From a virus, in the IMG/VR virus record IMGVR_UViG_3300047476_001635, positions 1 to 28,741 of that record: a stretch of 28,741 nucleotides of DNA, one strand, 5' to 3'. The notes under the pieces are model-generated. The model was not told the DNA's origin. It searched no databases and was given only the letters and a program-made list of their open reading frames with translations. Below are positions 15,201-22,102 of this stretch, piece after piece; within the stretch, counting starts at the first letter, position 1; each line of letters begins with the position of its first letter. A program made the translations under genes and the position numbers.

Positions 15201-15504
15201 GAATGTCAGTCCAGCTAGAAGAGTTGCCTCCAGCTTTTTGCCATTGATATTCAAAGGTTGTTGGAGAGTTTTCCCATGTTCCAGTAGATACAGCTATGGT
15301 TTCTTGTGCTGAGTAATAAAATGCATTTCCCTGAATAGATAAAGCTGGCAATTCTGTGTTTTTAGGAGCTAGATTTAATAAACTTTTCCATTCTGATCCA
15401 TCCCATACATACGCCGCTTTAGATTCATTCCAGGTAGAACCATCGTGAATCTGTATTTTTTTTAAAGGATTCCAGCTGGAACCGTCAAAAATATTTAGCG
15501 GCAT
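12289..15504 (-). CDS. Giant Cys-rich/Pro-repeat/Hint domain adhesin (1071 aa)
   Basis: Domain order: three DGSxWN-type motifs (about 7-45); several Ig/fibronectin-like beta domains (about 50-450; FEYQWQKAGGNSSSW, VELTWQRVRGADDYYIQYQG); a Cys-rich module (about 460-568), a second spacer with PATPP repeats (about 650-715), a second copy of the Cys-rich module (about 715-821), more PATPP repeats; one LFAPP and four FFAPP units (about 884-912); and a 153-residue Hint domain from C919 to the end. Hint block A (CLAPNSLILTSSG) is intact; the block B His is missing (YSVTQPIFIK) and the end is LIAIA, so splicing is not expected. RBS GGAG six bases upstream of the ATG. A secreted-looking, disulfide-rich architecture points to a virion adhesin. 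It has the same Hint tail as the 412-residue protein. Confidence 0.82.
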   Translation of the reverse strand: MPLNIFDGSSWNPLKKIQIHDGSTWNESKAAYVWDGSEWKSLLNLAPKNTELPALSIQGNAFYYSAQETIAVSTGTWENSPTTFEYQWQKAGGNSSSWTDIPNATQNTLYLNEDLWEQYPIASALKYVGYKVRCKVTATNSSGKNTEDVYTLASPIIASAVQTNISVNVVSNGVVELTWQRVRGADDYYIQYQGPEVAFTEVSSMNNNSDTTKGVYSVTGTAHKFTIDTGSASGTLGILINPKNTANVSGQTITGYGKNASVMDLKPTKASVVATMTSFSWGGRLSWSNTLIQQTGWAIYNNGEVYASSFLGDPSATSFDINQLGAGGTTYGSFTVTVTGTAPRFTETSWTSTPALTITYPESPLPVNQTLPTISRDGRTFSSTNGTWSNESSIYSYAIEWYSNGSAIWFGLGSTLDLGTTTDYDNTQITSSVQVLTTDLRMTDKAFSSNSITAVAATAVCDSPSACATAACQSCVSTTTGTRSVSTSICASGYMNTSTCYTPGICDVITTDTGCVPAGTTWYCTESYNGGGVGNCGYTTSSTNNSAQGSGYSRTCIAGGPYPDCLSTGPSTSVTYYAGTATADFQNDTCVSQPSVSGPFTASSMPADTSVSGARTVTWTYYRSTSAEALAAATQGACAPATPPATPPATPPTASWYCSMRNSDCTVTQYMSTINEHNTDPCVSCSQTSYPTPASGSCCTSTPPATPPSTPPAATCGSGIDCSAAECQACGSSSYTSSRSVSTSICTSGTMNTYVCYTPGSCANIVTDTGCVPSSTTWYCTESYSGGGVGNCGYTTSSTNNSGSGSGYSRSCSTSGYPDCQSTAPATPPATPPATPPATPPTTDCNSCPYGSGTQSCGNGGTQTYCITPIGCANIYGPCTGEASLFAPPSFFAPPSFFAPPSFFAPPSFFAPPAFKGKCLAPNSLILTSSGSLKAKDIKVGDQIITIANSDIDINSVSNSKTSLLLPDQVSLVNAEVISVTEKSSKLIGFNGMGKNYSVTQPIFIKNIDLIEYKESGNINIGDTILSISPEGQVSEILVESIEVDEFESLVYDVRTSPQPWFIVNGLIAIA
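12767..12853 (-). repeat. Tandem 18-bp coding repeats, Phe-Phe-Ala-Pro-Pro-Ser
   Basis: Four perfect copies of GGTGGTGCGAAGAAGCTT on the plus strand (12767-12838) and a partial fifth, encoding FFAPPS on the minus strand. The unit is the same as at 5275-5402 apart from GGT/GGC choices, so the two loci are related by duplication or exchange. Confidence 0.92.
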
Positions 15505-15513
15505 TTGGTCTCC

Positions 15514-17256
15514 TTAGTATTGAATGTAAATGTCTCCAGCAGAATTTCCGCTTGAAGGTGGCACTATGTCTGTTCCGTATGTAATTTTATTTATACTAGA
15601 TGAAGAATTTCCATTTGTATAAGTTCCATTTATATTTGCATTAGCTGCATTGGCTGCATTTTCAATTGCTAGCGATATTGATGATGGAATAGCAGATGTC
15701 AAGATCTTACCTTCTATATCTAGCCCAGCATATCCGCCAGCAACATTTCTATCTGAAGCTAAAGCGTATGCCTCTAAAGAGTTACTGATCCCATTGATTG
15801 CGTTATCTGTATATGTATTTGCACTTGATATGCCTTGAGTCAAAGACTCGGAGGTTGCATAAATAGAAACAATATTGTCAAACTGTGACTGAATATTTGA
15901 TGTAACTCCGCTAAGCCTTTGTATCTCTTCGTTAGTTACTGATCCTATAATTGCTGAGGAAGACTCAAAACCTCCTACCTGCAAGTTATCTAGTGAGCCC
16001 TGTGAAAAATTAACTGTTGTAGTAGGCTCATCAATTACACCCTTAAATATTTTCCATTTTCCGTCACTTGAATCACGTACAATTCCTGAGTGCTGATATG
16101 TTCCGTCATCAAAAGAGCTTACTAAACCAAGATCTACGAGGTTAGAGGAGTTTCCTTCACCAATATAAATAAGTGGATCAGAAACTACAAGATCTTGAGT
16201 AGATACAGTAGTAGTAGTTCCATTAACAACTAGGTTGCCAGAAACAGATATGTTTTCTACGTGTGTATCTCCAGTAAATGAAGGACCAGATAGTCTGGCT
16301 ATTGAGCTTGGTATAGAAGACTCTTGTATTTTACCGCTTGAATCTAATCCAGATACGCCACCAGAAATATTTATGTCTGATAACGGTATATATCCACTTA
16401 AAGTATTAGTTATTTCAGCTCTTAAATCATCAACTGCAGTAAGAGCAGAAACCAAAACATTTGTTCTAGCAGCATTTGTTGCTGAAATTGCTCTAGCATT
16501 TGTAAAGTACAGATTTGATCCTTCTGGAAGATCTGAAGTAGATGTTATTGCTGCGGTTGGATCAAAATTAGAAATTGCAGCATCCACATATGTTTCAGCT
16601 TCTAAAACTTTTTGGTCTAGGTAAGCTTTTGTATCTGCCATAGCTGGACCAAGCGCATTTATGGCTCTTATATCTGTAAAGTAAAGTCTAGATCCTTCTT
16701 CGATGTCAGATGTTGTTAAAAGATTAATAGCTGTATTAGTAAACTGCTCTGCATTATTACCAGCTAAAATAACAGCGTTATCTGCTTTTTGTGTTGCATC
16801 AAGTGCTGCTTCTGAAATTGCATCTTCAAATTTTGCAGCTGTATGTGCATTAGCTGAGCTTAATGCTTGTGCTGCTGATCCTATTGGATCAAACATGCCT
16901 TCTACTGCATTCATAGCTCTAGTATTTGTAAAATACAGACGCCCACCTTCAGGAATATTAGTAGTAGTAATTCCAGAAAGTGCATTTTGAATTGCTGCTG
17001 CTGCTTCATCATCAAGTGACACCTGATCTGGAAGTTGGGAAAATGGAACTTTACCCTCTGAATTTAGTGTAGCTATTCCATTAGGTTGCCCTGGCTTAAA
17101 TGCATATGATTCTATAGCATTCCATCTTTGAGTGCCATTACCTATTTTAAATTTAAGGGTATCTGTTTCTATTCCAATTTCACCATTTAATAGTAATGGA
17201 TTATTTGCTGCCCAGTTTGCTGCTAAATCTCTTCTTAATTGAATTTTAAGTGCCAT
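15514..17256 (-). CDS. Tail fibre protein with Mtd-like N-terminus (580 aa)
   Basis: The N-terminal domain (IQLRRDLAANWAANNPLLLN GEIGIETDTLKFKIGNGT in two runs) is the same type as in the 807-residue fibre, so both probably dock at the same tail position. Three copies of SRLYFTDIRAINAL-like units (near 105, 190 and 255) alternate with Ala-rich helical segments. The DPLIYIGEGNSSNLVDLGLV ...KWKIFKGVIDEP module follows at about 350-415 and matches the one in the 807-residue fibre. The C-terminus ends GNSAGDIYIQY. Start overlaps the upstream stop (TAATG) with GGAGG nine bases before. This is a virion fibre; its tip is short and may pair with another protein. Confidence 0.84.
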   Translation of the reverse strand: MALKIQLRRDLAANWAANNPLLLNGEIGIETDTLKFKIGNGTQRWNAIESYAFKPGQPNGIATLNSEGKVPFSQLPDQVSLDDEAAAAIQNALSGITTTNIPEGGRLYFTNTRAMNAVEGMFDPIGSAAQALSSANAHTAAKFEDAISEAALDATQKADNAVILAGNNAEQFTNTAINLLTTSDIEEGSRLYFTDIRAINALGPAMADTKAYLDQKVLEAETYVDAAISNFDPTAAITSTSDLPEGSNLYFTNARAISATNAARTNVLVSALTAVDDLRAEITNTLSGYIPLSDINISGGVSGLDSSGKIQESSIPSSIARLSGPSFTGDTHVENISVSGNLVVNGTTTTVSTQDLVVSDPLIYIGEGNSSNLVDLGLVSSFDDGTYQHSGIVRDSSDGKWKIFKGVIDEPTTTVNFSQGSLDNLQVGGFESSSAIIGSVTNEEIQRLSGVTSNIQSQFDNIVSIYATSESLTQGISSANTYTDNAINGISNSLEAYALASDRNVAGGYAGLDIEGKILTSAIPSSISLAIENAANAANANINGTYTNGNSSSSINKITYGTDIVPPSSGNSAGDIYIQY

Positions 17257-17711
17257 TATGAATTTCCTCCGTCAAGCGATGGGGCTTCAAAATCTTCTGA
17301 GCCACCGCCACCAATTATTGTATCCTGTGATTCTTCTATACCATCAAACGTTCCTGCATCAAATAGTGTTTCATCTACAAATGTTGGCTTGTTTAATACA
17401 TCAGATGGGCTTCCACCATCATATCCTATTATCTGAGGCAAAACTGTTTCTGGGGTATCTGGATTTGATAATGATTTAAAGTCAATTTGATTCTGTATAT
17501 CAATAGTATGTACGTCTCCATCAAATGTATGGGTATGCATATAAAATGGTGTTGGATCGGTACTTGGTGGAGTTAATTCTATCCAAGATGTTCCGTTATG
17601 AACACGCAAATTTTTAGTTGTCGTATTAATATAAACTTCGCCTACCTGACCAAATTCTGGGTCTGCTGACAAAGCTAAAAGCCTAAGAGGTACTAGCATT
17701 TGTCTCGACAT
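17256..17711 (-). CDS. Tail-associated protein (151 aa)
   Basis: The motif GQVGEVYINTTTKNLRVHNG TSW (two runs) near residues 21-43 is a common structural element of phage tail proteins, followed by a His-rich MHTHTFDGDVHTI and an acidic, glycine-rich tail (GGGGSEDFEAPSLDGG). It is tightly packed: two bases after the 323-residue gene and overlapping the start of the 580-residue fibre. It is probably a connector or small fibre component. The His-rich stretch could bind metal as in some fibre tips; this is a guess. Confidence 0.72.
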   Translation of the reverse strand: MSRQMLVPLRLLALSADPEFGQVGEVYINTTTKNLRVHNGTSWIELTPPSTDPTPFYMHTHTFDGDVHTIDIQNQIDFKSLSNPDTPETVLPQIIGYDGGSPSDVLNKPTFVDETLFDAGTFDGIEESQDTIIGGGGSEDFEAPSLDGGNS

Positions 17712-17713
17712 TT

Positions 17714-18685
17714 TTAGCCTACTACAACTACTCTATATTCTCCAGCAGAAGGTGCGGAAGCAAAGTTAATTACTACTGAATTCATTCCAGATCTTTGTAC
17801 ATCTGCCTCTACCTGTGCAAACGGTGTGGCAGCCTCAAAAATTTGAACTGTTACATCAGAAGTTCCTAAATTATGTGTTACTGTGTAAGATGTTGAAGAA
17901 GATCCTAATGTTTCTGCATACTTTCTTGCAATTGCATGATAGTTTGTTCCATTATTTGTTAATGTCCATTTATCTGATGTTTCATTCCAAAGAATTTCAA
18001 CATCTGCTTCTGTACCACGCTCTACTGTTATGCCAGCATCTGTTGTTGGAGTTCCAGTAAAATTGCTATTAAGTTTTACTTTATTGTCTTCAATATTAAT
18101 CTGTGTAGTGTTTACAGAATTAACAGTTCCTATTACATTTAAGTTTCCGCCAACTTGTAAGTTTCCGACAATCTCAACATCATCTGGCAACCCAATTGTT
18201 ACTGCAGCATTGTGACCGCTATTTGGAGATACTGTTACTTGATTAGCTGTTCCAGCAATTGTTGCTACATAGTCGCCTGTTGTTTGTGAATCAAGTGGGA
18301 TAATTAAATCTACTTCACCAGCAGCAGTTAATCTACCTTGTGCATCTACAGTAAATGTAGGAACCTTGGTATCTGAACCATAATCTCCAGCAGATACTGA
18401 TGTATCATCTAAATCTATTGTTGTCGTACCAGTTGTGTCATTATAAGACTTTGTTAAACCAACTCCGCCTTCTACATATGAACCAATAGCATCTTGAATT
18501 ACTTCTAGTGAGCCAGATGTAGAAATCCACTCTGTACCATTCCAGAAGTACATAATATTGTCTTGTGAATTGTAATAAATCTGACCAGATACTGGGCTCG
18601 AAGGAGCAGCACCTAAGTTTTGAATTCTGGCATTGAGTAATTCATTCTTGTTTAAATCAATGCTAACTAAAAATTTTCTTGCCAT
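17714..18685 (-). CDS. Tail fibre protein (323 aa)
   Basis: Starts MARKFLVSIDLNKNELLNAR and continues PVSGQIYYNSQDNIMYFWNG, the usual tail-protein opening. A repetitive beta stalk (VPTFTVDAQGRLTAAGEVDL) and a VGGNLNVIGTVNSVNTTQIN segment lead to a variant of the module found in the other fibres (IEDNKVKLNSNFTGTPTTDA). The C-terminal 65 residues (SSTSYTVTHNLGTSDVTVQI) form a beta domain often found at the end of tail proteins. AAGGAG seven bases before the ATG. Virion fibre or baseplate-attached protein. Confidence 0.83.
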   Translation of the reverse strand: MARKFLVSIDLNKNELLNARIQNLGAAPSSPVSGQIYYNSQDNIMYFWNGTEWISTSGSLEVIQDAIGSYVEGGVGLTKSYNDTTGTTTIDLDDTSVSAGDYGSDTKVPTFTVDAQGRLTAAGEVDLIIPLDSQTTGDYVATIAGTANQVTVSPNSGHNAAVTIGLPDDVEIVGNLQVGGNLNVIGTVNSVNTTQINIEDNKVKLNSNFTGTPTTDAGITVERGTEADVEILWNETSDKWTLTNNGTNYHAIARKYAETLGSSSTSYTVTHNLGTSDVTVQIFEAATPFAQVEADVQRSGMNSVVINFASAPSAGEYRVVVVG

Positions 18686-18699
18686 TTTTTATCTCCTTT

Positions 18700-19137
18700 T
18701 TAGGACAGGTATGCTGTCCCCGAAAATGGCTGAGCCATTGTCAATGTTATTTGGTTAATACTATTATAGTCTATTCCAGTTTCTAACAAGTCGCCAGAAC
18801 TGGACTTTACAGACACATTTGGGTGAAATTGCAAATTGTGGTTTATTGTAACAGAATATACTCCATTGACTGGACCAGTAATTTGGCTCATTTCCCATGA
18901 ATACATGTATGAGATTTGCTTGTCCAAAATAAAGCTATCCTCTACACTCCATGTATCAGTTGAAAGAGATTTTGGTCCCCAAAATCTTGTAGTTAGCGTA
19001 TCAAAGTAAAAATCTCCTGGGACGCCAAGTGAATCTGCTGGATTTCCTTCTCCGCTGATAATTGTTCTTCCAGGAGCACCCGAAGCTCTAACTACTACTA
19101 GTGGATTATTTTCAGTTACAATTAGGCGAGTTGCCAT
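18700..19137 (-). CDS. Virion protein, tail/baseplate type (145 aa)
   Basis: MATRLIVTENNPLVVVRASG is followed by a Gly-rich loop and GDFYFDTLTTRFWGPKSLST, the same 'labelled tail protein' motif as its neighbours. The second half (VYSVTINHNLQFHPNVSVKS ...NQITLTMAQPFSGTAYLS) has the TVTHNL-like tip domain seen at the end of the 323-residue protein. Its start overlaps the stop of the upstream 114-residue gene (TAATG), indicating coupling. Structural; the precise place is unknown. Confidence 0.75.
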   Translation of the reverse strand: MATRLIVTENNPLVVVRASGAPGRTIISGEGNPADSLGVPGDFYFDTLTTRFWGPKSLSTDTWSVEDSFILDKQISYMYSWEMSQITGPVNGVYSVTINHNLQFHPNVSVKSSSGDLLETGIDYNSINQITLTMAQPFSGTAYLS

Positions 19138-19481
19138 TATAGTGTCACCGCCCTATTTAATGTAAGATATCCCTCTAATAATCTTGTGACATTAACGCTG
19201 GGATCAATTATAACTAAATCATAGGCAGACTTTGGGTAAAAAAGTTTTTTGGTTCTTTCTGCCGAAACGGAAACAGAAAGTTTGCCAAGAGAAGGGGTTA
19301 TTGTAATTCCATCTGTATGATCTAATGTAAATGCCAGTTTCTTGCCACCTTGAGTATCTCTAACTTGCATTTTTGCTGTATGGTGGTTTAATTGTATTGG
19401 TTCGTTATCTTCATCTAGGTATTGGACCTCAAAAGTAAACGTTGCGTTCTCGTCTACTTGAAAATTTTTTTGAGCTGCCAT
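19137..19481 (-). CDS. Baseplate/tail protein, Ig-like (114 aa)
   Basis: A 114-residue beta-sandwich-like protein: NATFTFEVQYLDEDNEPIQL, then HTAKMQVRDTQGG and ITPSLGKLSVSVSAERT. This pattern (a linear series of strands around a DLT/Q-type step, then a MQVR strand) is typical of small virion proteins next to fibre genes, including BppU-like N-terminal domains. It is the first gene of the fibre operon. AGGGG precedes the ATG, and an extended -10 lies in the loop of the upstream terminator hairpin. Confidence 0.75.
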   Translation of the reverse strand: MAAQKNFQVDENATFTFEVQYLDEDNEPIQLNHHTAKMQVRDTQGGKKLAFTLDHTDGITITPSLGKLSVSVSAERTKKLFYPKSAYDLVIIDPSVNVTRLLEGYLTLNRAVTL

Positions 19482-19491
19482 TTTTTACCCC

Positions 19492-19533
19492 TAAAAAGAA
19501 AATACCCTTACACTATTTTAGCATAAGGGTATT
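19492..19533 (-). terminator. Intrinsic terminator after the holin gene
   Basis: A 10-bp perfect stem (AATACCCTTA, 19501-19510, with TAAGGGTATT, 19524-19533) and a 13-base loop, followed on the minus strand by TTTTCTTTTT (to 19492). It lies between the holin-like gene (ends 19550) and the fibre operon. Confidence 0.82.
19515..19523 (-). promoter_or_regulatory. Extended -10 (TGCTAAAAT) inside the terminator loop
   Basis: The 13-base loop of the terminator hairpin contains TGC-TAAAAT on the minus strand, placed to start a transcript about 35 bases before the 114-residue gene. The -35 position reads GTCAAT and is poor. If used, it would start the fibre operon directly where the upstream operon ends. 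Confidence 0.5.
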
Positions 19534-19549
19534 CCCAATTGACTAATAA

Positions 19550-19792
19550 TTACTTGCTTGTAAATCCAAATTCTTTGTTGCTTGGGCTTAAAGCTTTTAG
19601 GATTACTGGGGCAACTGCTGCTACTCCAGCGGCAATTAAATCCTTTGGATTTGTGTTGCCAGTCATATATAGTGCTGTTGCTGCAGCCAAAAATGCTCTA
19701 CCGTATGTTCCAATTGCTGCTAAAATTTGCTCTTGCATTGTTACTTTCCCATCTTTATTTAAATCAGCTTTATCAAATTTTTTGATAGCCAT
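19550..19792 (-). CDS. Holin candidate with an EF-hand loop (80 aa)
   Basis: Residues 10-21 (DLNKDGKVTMQE) fit a 12-residue EF-hand loop at every ligand position (D1, N3, D5, G6, E12). Two hydrophobic segments follow: about 23-45 (ILAAIGTYGRAFLAAATALY) and 48-67 (PKDLIAAGVAAVAPVILKAL), separated by a short loop, and the tail is polar. Size and topology fit a two-helix holin, which would open the inner membrane to release the lysin. Start: ATG at 19792 with GGAG eight bases before; a TTG start at 19843 was rejected. The EF-hand on a holin is unusual. It lies between the reductase and the fibre region; a second membrane role, such as calcium-responsive anchoring, cannot be excluded. Confidence 0.7.
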   Translation of the reverse strand: MAIKKFDKADLNKDGKVTMQEQILAAIGTYGRAFLAAATALYMTGNTNPKDLIAAGVAAVAPVILKALSPSNKEFGFTSK

Positions 19793-19850
19793 TTTATCAT
19801 CTCCATTTGGGCCCTGTTGCCCATGAATTTTGGTTTTAACCAATACTATA

Positions 19851-19879
19851 ATTCTACCATTAGGCAGATATATCTACAA
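19851..19879 (-). promoter_or_regulatory. Possible promoter of the holin candidate gene
   Basis: TGG-TAGAAT (hexamer 19851-19856) on the minus strand, with TTGTAG 17 bases upstream (19874-19879), overlapping the end of the reductase gene. The leader of about 50 bases contains a small TTGGTT/AACCAA hairpin (19830-19843) and GGAG before the ATG. Confidence 0.5.
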
Positions 19880-21794
19880 GCTCACAGTTCCCATCTGAGC
19901 TGCACGCAAGGGTGGCATTTGTAGAGGTTCCGTCTTCTGTCTCATAAAAAGAAAGATCTTCCCATCGAATATTCTTTGGCATCTTAGCAACTAGGTCCTC
20001 ATATTCCTCTTTGCTAATTTCTTGATATGGAGCCTGCTTGTATGTGTGCTCTGAATGAGGAAGGAATGAAATTCCAGAAACCTCATCAAAATTCTTATAA
20101 ACCCAAGCTCCTACTTCCATCCATTCGTCTTCTTTTACAGAAACTGTAATGGAAGGCTTATGCTCACACCAAGCACGTTGATAAACTAGCCAGATATTAA
20201 GGTGATCAATTGCTGTTAAATCATTTCTAACAATTGCTCCTTCTGGAGCCTTAACTGGAAATGAAAATACATATGTCTCATTTGGCTTCATTACGTCGTC
20301 TTCGACGGGAATACCAACTTCCTTTAAAAATACTGAAATTGGATCATTTTTTGAACCACGCACAGTACGAACATAGTATTGAGAATGCCAAGGATGCATT
20401 CCTGAAGATACCCCGACCAATTGAGATACTGTTCCAGAAGGCTTTACACATGTAATGGCTGCAGACTCAGGAATCCCAATTTTCCCTGCCTCTTCTTTGT
20501 TTACTTCTCTTGCCTTATCACGCAAAGTCATCAGGAATGCCTCAAGTGAAACTAGGTCTTCTTTTCCAGACATAAACTTATGACCAAATTGGCCAGTAAG
20601 TGAAACTCCAAGAAGTCTTTCTTCTTCTGTATTATCTTTCCAAATTTTACGAAGATACTTGAAGTCTGTAAGTGTTGACTGCCATGTTCCAAGGATTGTT
20701 GCTAGCTCTACTTTTCTTTGTATGTCTTTCTTGCTATCATTTTCACGAAGTACTACTTCTGAAAGGTTGCAAAATTGATACGGACGCAAAATAATTTCAG
20801 AGCAAGGATTGGTTCCGTAATGAATCTCTGGATCTCTGCGACCAAACTTAGCTGCCTGTGCTTGTGCTGCTGCAACATTGTAAATGCCACGCTCTCCAGA
20901 CTTTGAGTCATAAAGAGATTTCCATTCTGCAATAAACTGCTCCATGTCTGGCTTACGAGAATATGCAACTGAGTTATTAGACAAAGCTCTTTGTGGACTT
21001 GCTTCCCACCAGTTACCAGCTTTAGCTTGTGCCATCTCAATGTCATTAATGTTAGACAAGGAGATCATTGCTGATCGTCTTACTCCGCCAACAACAACAA
21101 CCTCACCAATCTTGCACATAATGTCATGACATTCAATTGGCTTTAGGTTTCTTCCAGCTGCATTTTTAAACTTTGCAATAGTAAAGTCAAACAGGTTAAC
21201 GAGTGGTTGTGGGCCAGATGATCTTCCACCCATTGTCTTTAATCTTGCTCCTGCAGGACGGACCTTAGATACGTCTATTGCAGGAATATGTCCTGTCCAA
21301 AGAAGTGCAAGAAGTTCACGATAAGCTTTAGCCCATCCCTGTTTAGAATCTTCTACGACAATAACAGTGTCTGACTTTTCAAGTTTTTCTGGGACGGCAG
21401 GAAGTTTATTGATGTATTTGTATTCAACAGAGAATCCAACACCTGTTCCGCACATTAGTACATACATTGTTTCGTCAAAAGAACGTGGTGAATCTACTGG
21501 CAAGAAAGCGCAGTTATATCCTGCTACGTTATCTCTTTCAAGTGCGGCACCAGATGTCATTACAGATCTCATTGATGGCATTACATTTCGTTCGAACACA
21601 AACTTTTTTAATTCCGCAACTAGCTTTTCATCTGGAATATAATTATGATTTTTTTCTAAGTGGTCTGTCATAAAGGAAAAATATCTATCTACTGTTTCTC
21701 CCCATGTTTCTCTACGACCTTCTGCTTCTACCCATTTAGCATATCTTGATAGTGCAATAAAGTTTTCATAAGGGTTTTCAATAGTATTTTTCAT
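19860..21794 (-). CDS. nrdJ: Class II (adenosylcobalamin-dependent) ribonucleotide reductase
   Basis: A 644-residue reductase that turns ribonucleotides into deoxyribonucleotides for phage DNA synthesis. Landmarks: C95 in YNCAFLP and C342 in FCNL (the redox pair), C331 with E333 in NPCSEIIL (thiyl radical Cys and general base), the CGTGVGFSVE glycine-rich segment, CVKPSGTVSQL, and the C-terminal C631/C637 pair (CSSDGNC) that re-reduces the active site. This layout matches the monomeric RTPR-type class II enzymes, which need adenosylcobalamin and no separate radical subunit. It is about 95 residues shorter than the Lactobacillus enzyme. Start: ATG at 21794 with AAGG about seven bases before; a TTG at 21857 was rejected. 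The host or environment must provide cobalamin. Confidence 0.93.
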   Translation of the reverse strand: MKNTIENPYENFIALSRYAKWVEAEGRRETWGETVDRYFSFMTDHLEKNHNYIPDEKLVAELKKFVFERNVMPSMRSVMTSGAALERDNVAGYNCAFLPVDSPRSFDETMYVLMCGTGVGFSVEYKYINKLPAVPEKLEKSDTVIVVEDSKQGWAKAYRELLALLWTGHIPAIDVSKVRPAGARLKTMGGRSSGPQPLVNLFDFTIAKFKNAAGRNLKPIECHDIMCKIGEVVVVGGVRRSAMISLSNINDIEMAQAKAGNWWEASPQRALSNNSVAYSRKPDMEQFIAEWKSLYDSKSGERGIYNVAAAQAQAAKFGRRDPEIHYGTNPCSEIILRPYQFCNLSEVVLRENDSKKDIQRKVELATILGTWQSTLTDFKYLRKIWKDNTEEERLLGVSLTGQFGHKFMSGKEDLVSLEAFLMTLRDKAREVNKEEAGKIGIPESAAITCVKPSGTVSQLVGVSSGMHPWHSQYYVRTVRGSKNDPISVFLKEVGIPVEDDVMKPNETYVFSFPVKAPEGAIVRNDLTAIDHLNIWLVYQRAWCEHKPSITVSVKEDEWMEVGAWVYKNFDEVSGISFLPHSEHTYKQAPYQEISKEEYEDLVAKMPKNIRWEDLSFYETEDGTSTNATLACSSDGNCELVDISA

Positions 21795-21847
21795 TTGTCG
21801 CCTTTTCTTCCGCCTAACGGATTGATTGATTTTTTGAATGAAGTCTA

Positions 21848-21856
21848 AGTGTATCA
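21848..21856 (-). promoter_or_regulatory. Possible extended -10 for nrdJ
   Basis: TGA-TACACT on the minus strand about 54 bases upstream of the reductase ATG, in the 302-base gap between divergent genes. No clear -35 is seen. Plausible only. Confidence 0.4.
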
Positions 21857-21857
21857 A

Positions 21858-22039
21858 ACTTTTTTATAAAAGAAAAGACAAATAAAATTTATTGTTGTTT
21901 TTTAGTTAACTATAATATATAATACTTACTATATACATATATATATAATATATGTTGATTTTTGTTGATTTGCTGACCCCCCGACCCCCCTATTCGAAGT
22001 ATACTATTTAGATATTCTATGTCAAGAACAAAAAATCAT
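21858..22039. other. AT-rich divergent intergenic region
   Basis: The gap between nrdJ (minus) and the lysozyme-like gene (plus). It contains an almost pure alternating A/T stretch (about 21908-21956, with repeated TATA steps) followed by two C-runs (CCCCCC at about 21977 and 21985). There is no open reading frame or RNA gene that I can support. Easily melted DNA between divergent units could serve promoters or replication, but nothing here proves an origin. Confidence 0.5.
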
Positions 22040-22069
22040 TTGACATGAGTTTAATTCAAATGGTATGAT
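22040..22069 (+). promoter_or_regulatory. Consensus sigma-70-type promoter of the lysozyme-like gene
   Basis: TTGACA (22040-22045), 18 bases, TATGAT (22064-22069), with TGG before the -10. The expected start is near 22076, giving a leader of 20-27 bases that contains AAAGGAGG. The only perfect -35 hexamer in the window. Confidence 0.8.
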
Positions 22070-22102
22070 TGTAGTTCGCTATCTCTAAAGGAGGAAATGC
22101 CA

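Noticed and set aside
12289-15504. Intein splicing of the two Hint proteins
   Set aside because: There is no C-extein, no terminal His-Asn and no block B His, so self-splicing is not supported.
19793-19843. Longer holin start at a TTG codon
   Set aside because: The ATG at 19792 has GGAG at good spacing; the TTG would start in a small hairpin.
21900-21990. Replication origin in the AT-rich intergenic region
   Set aside because: Base composition alone is the only support; no iterated binding sites or replication initiator gene is seen nearby.
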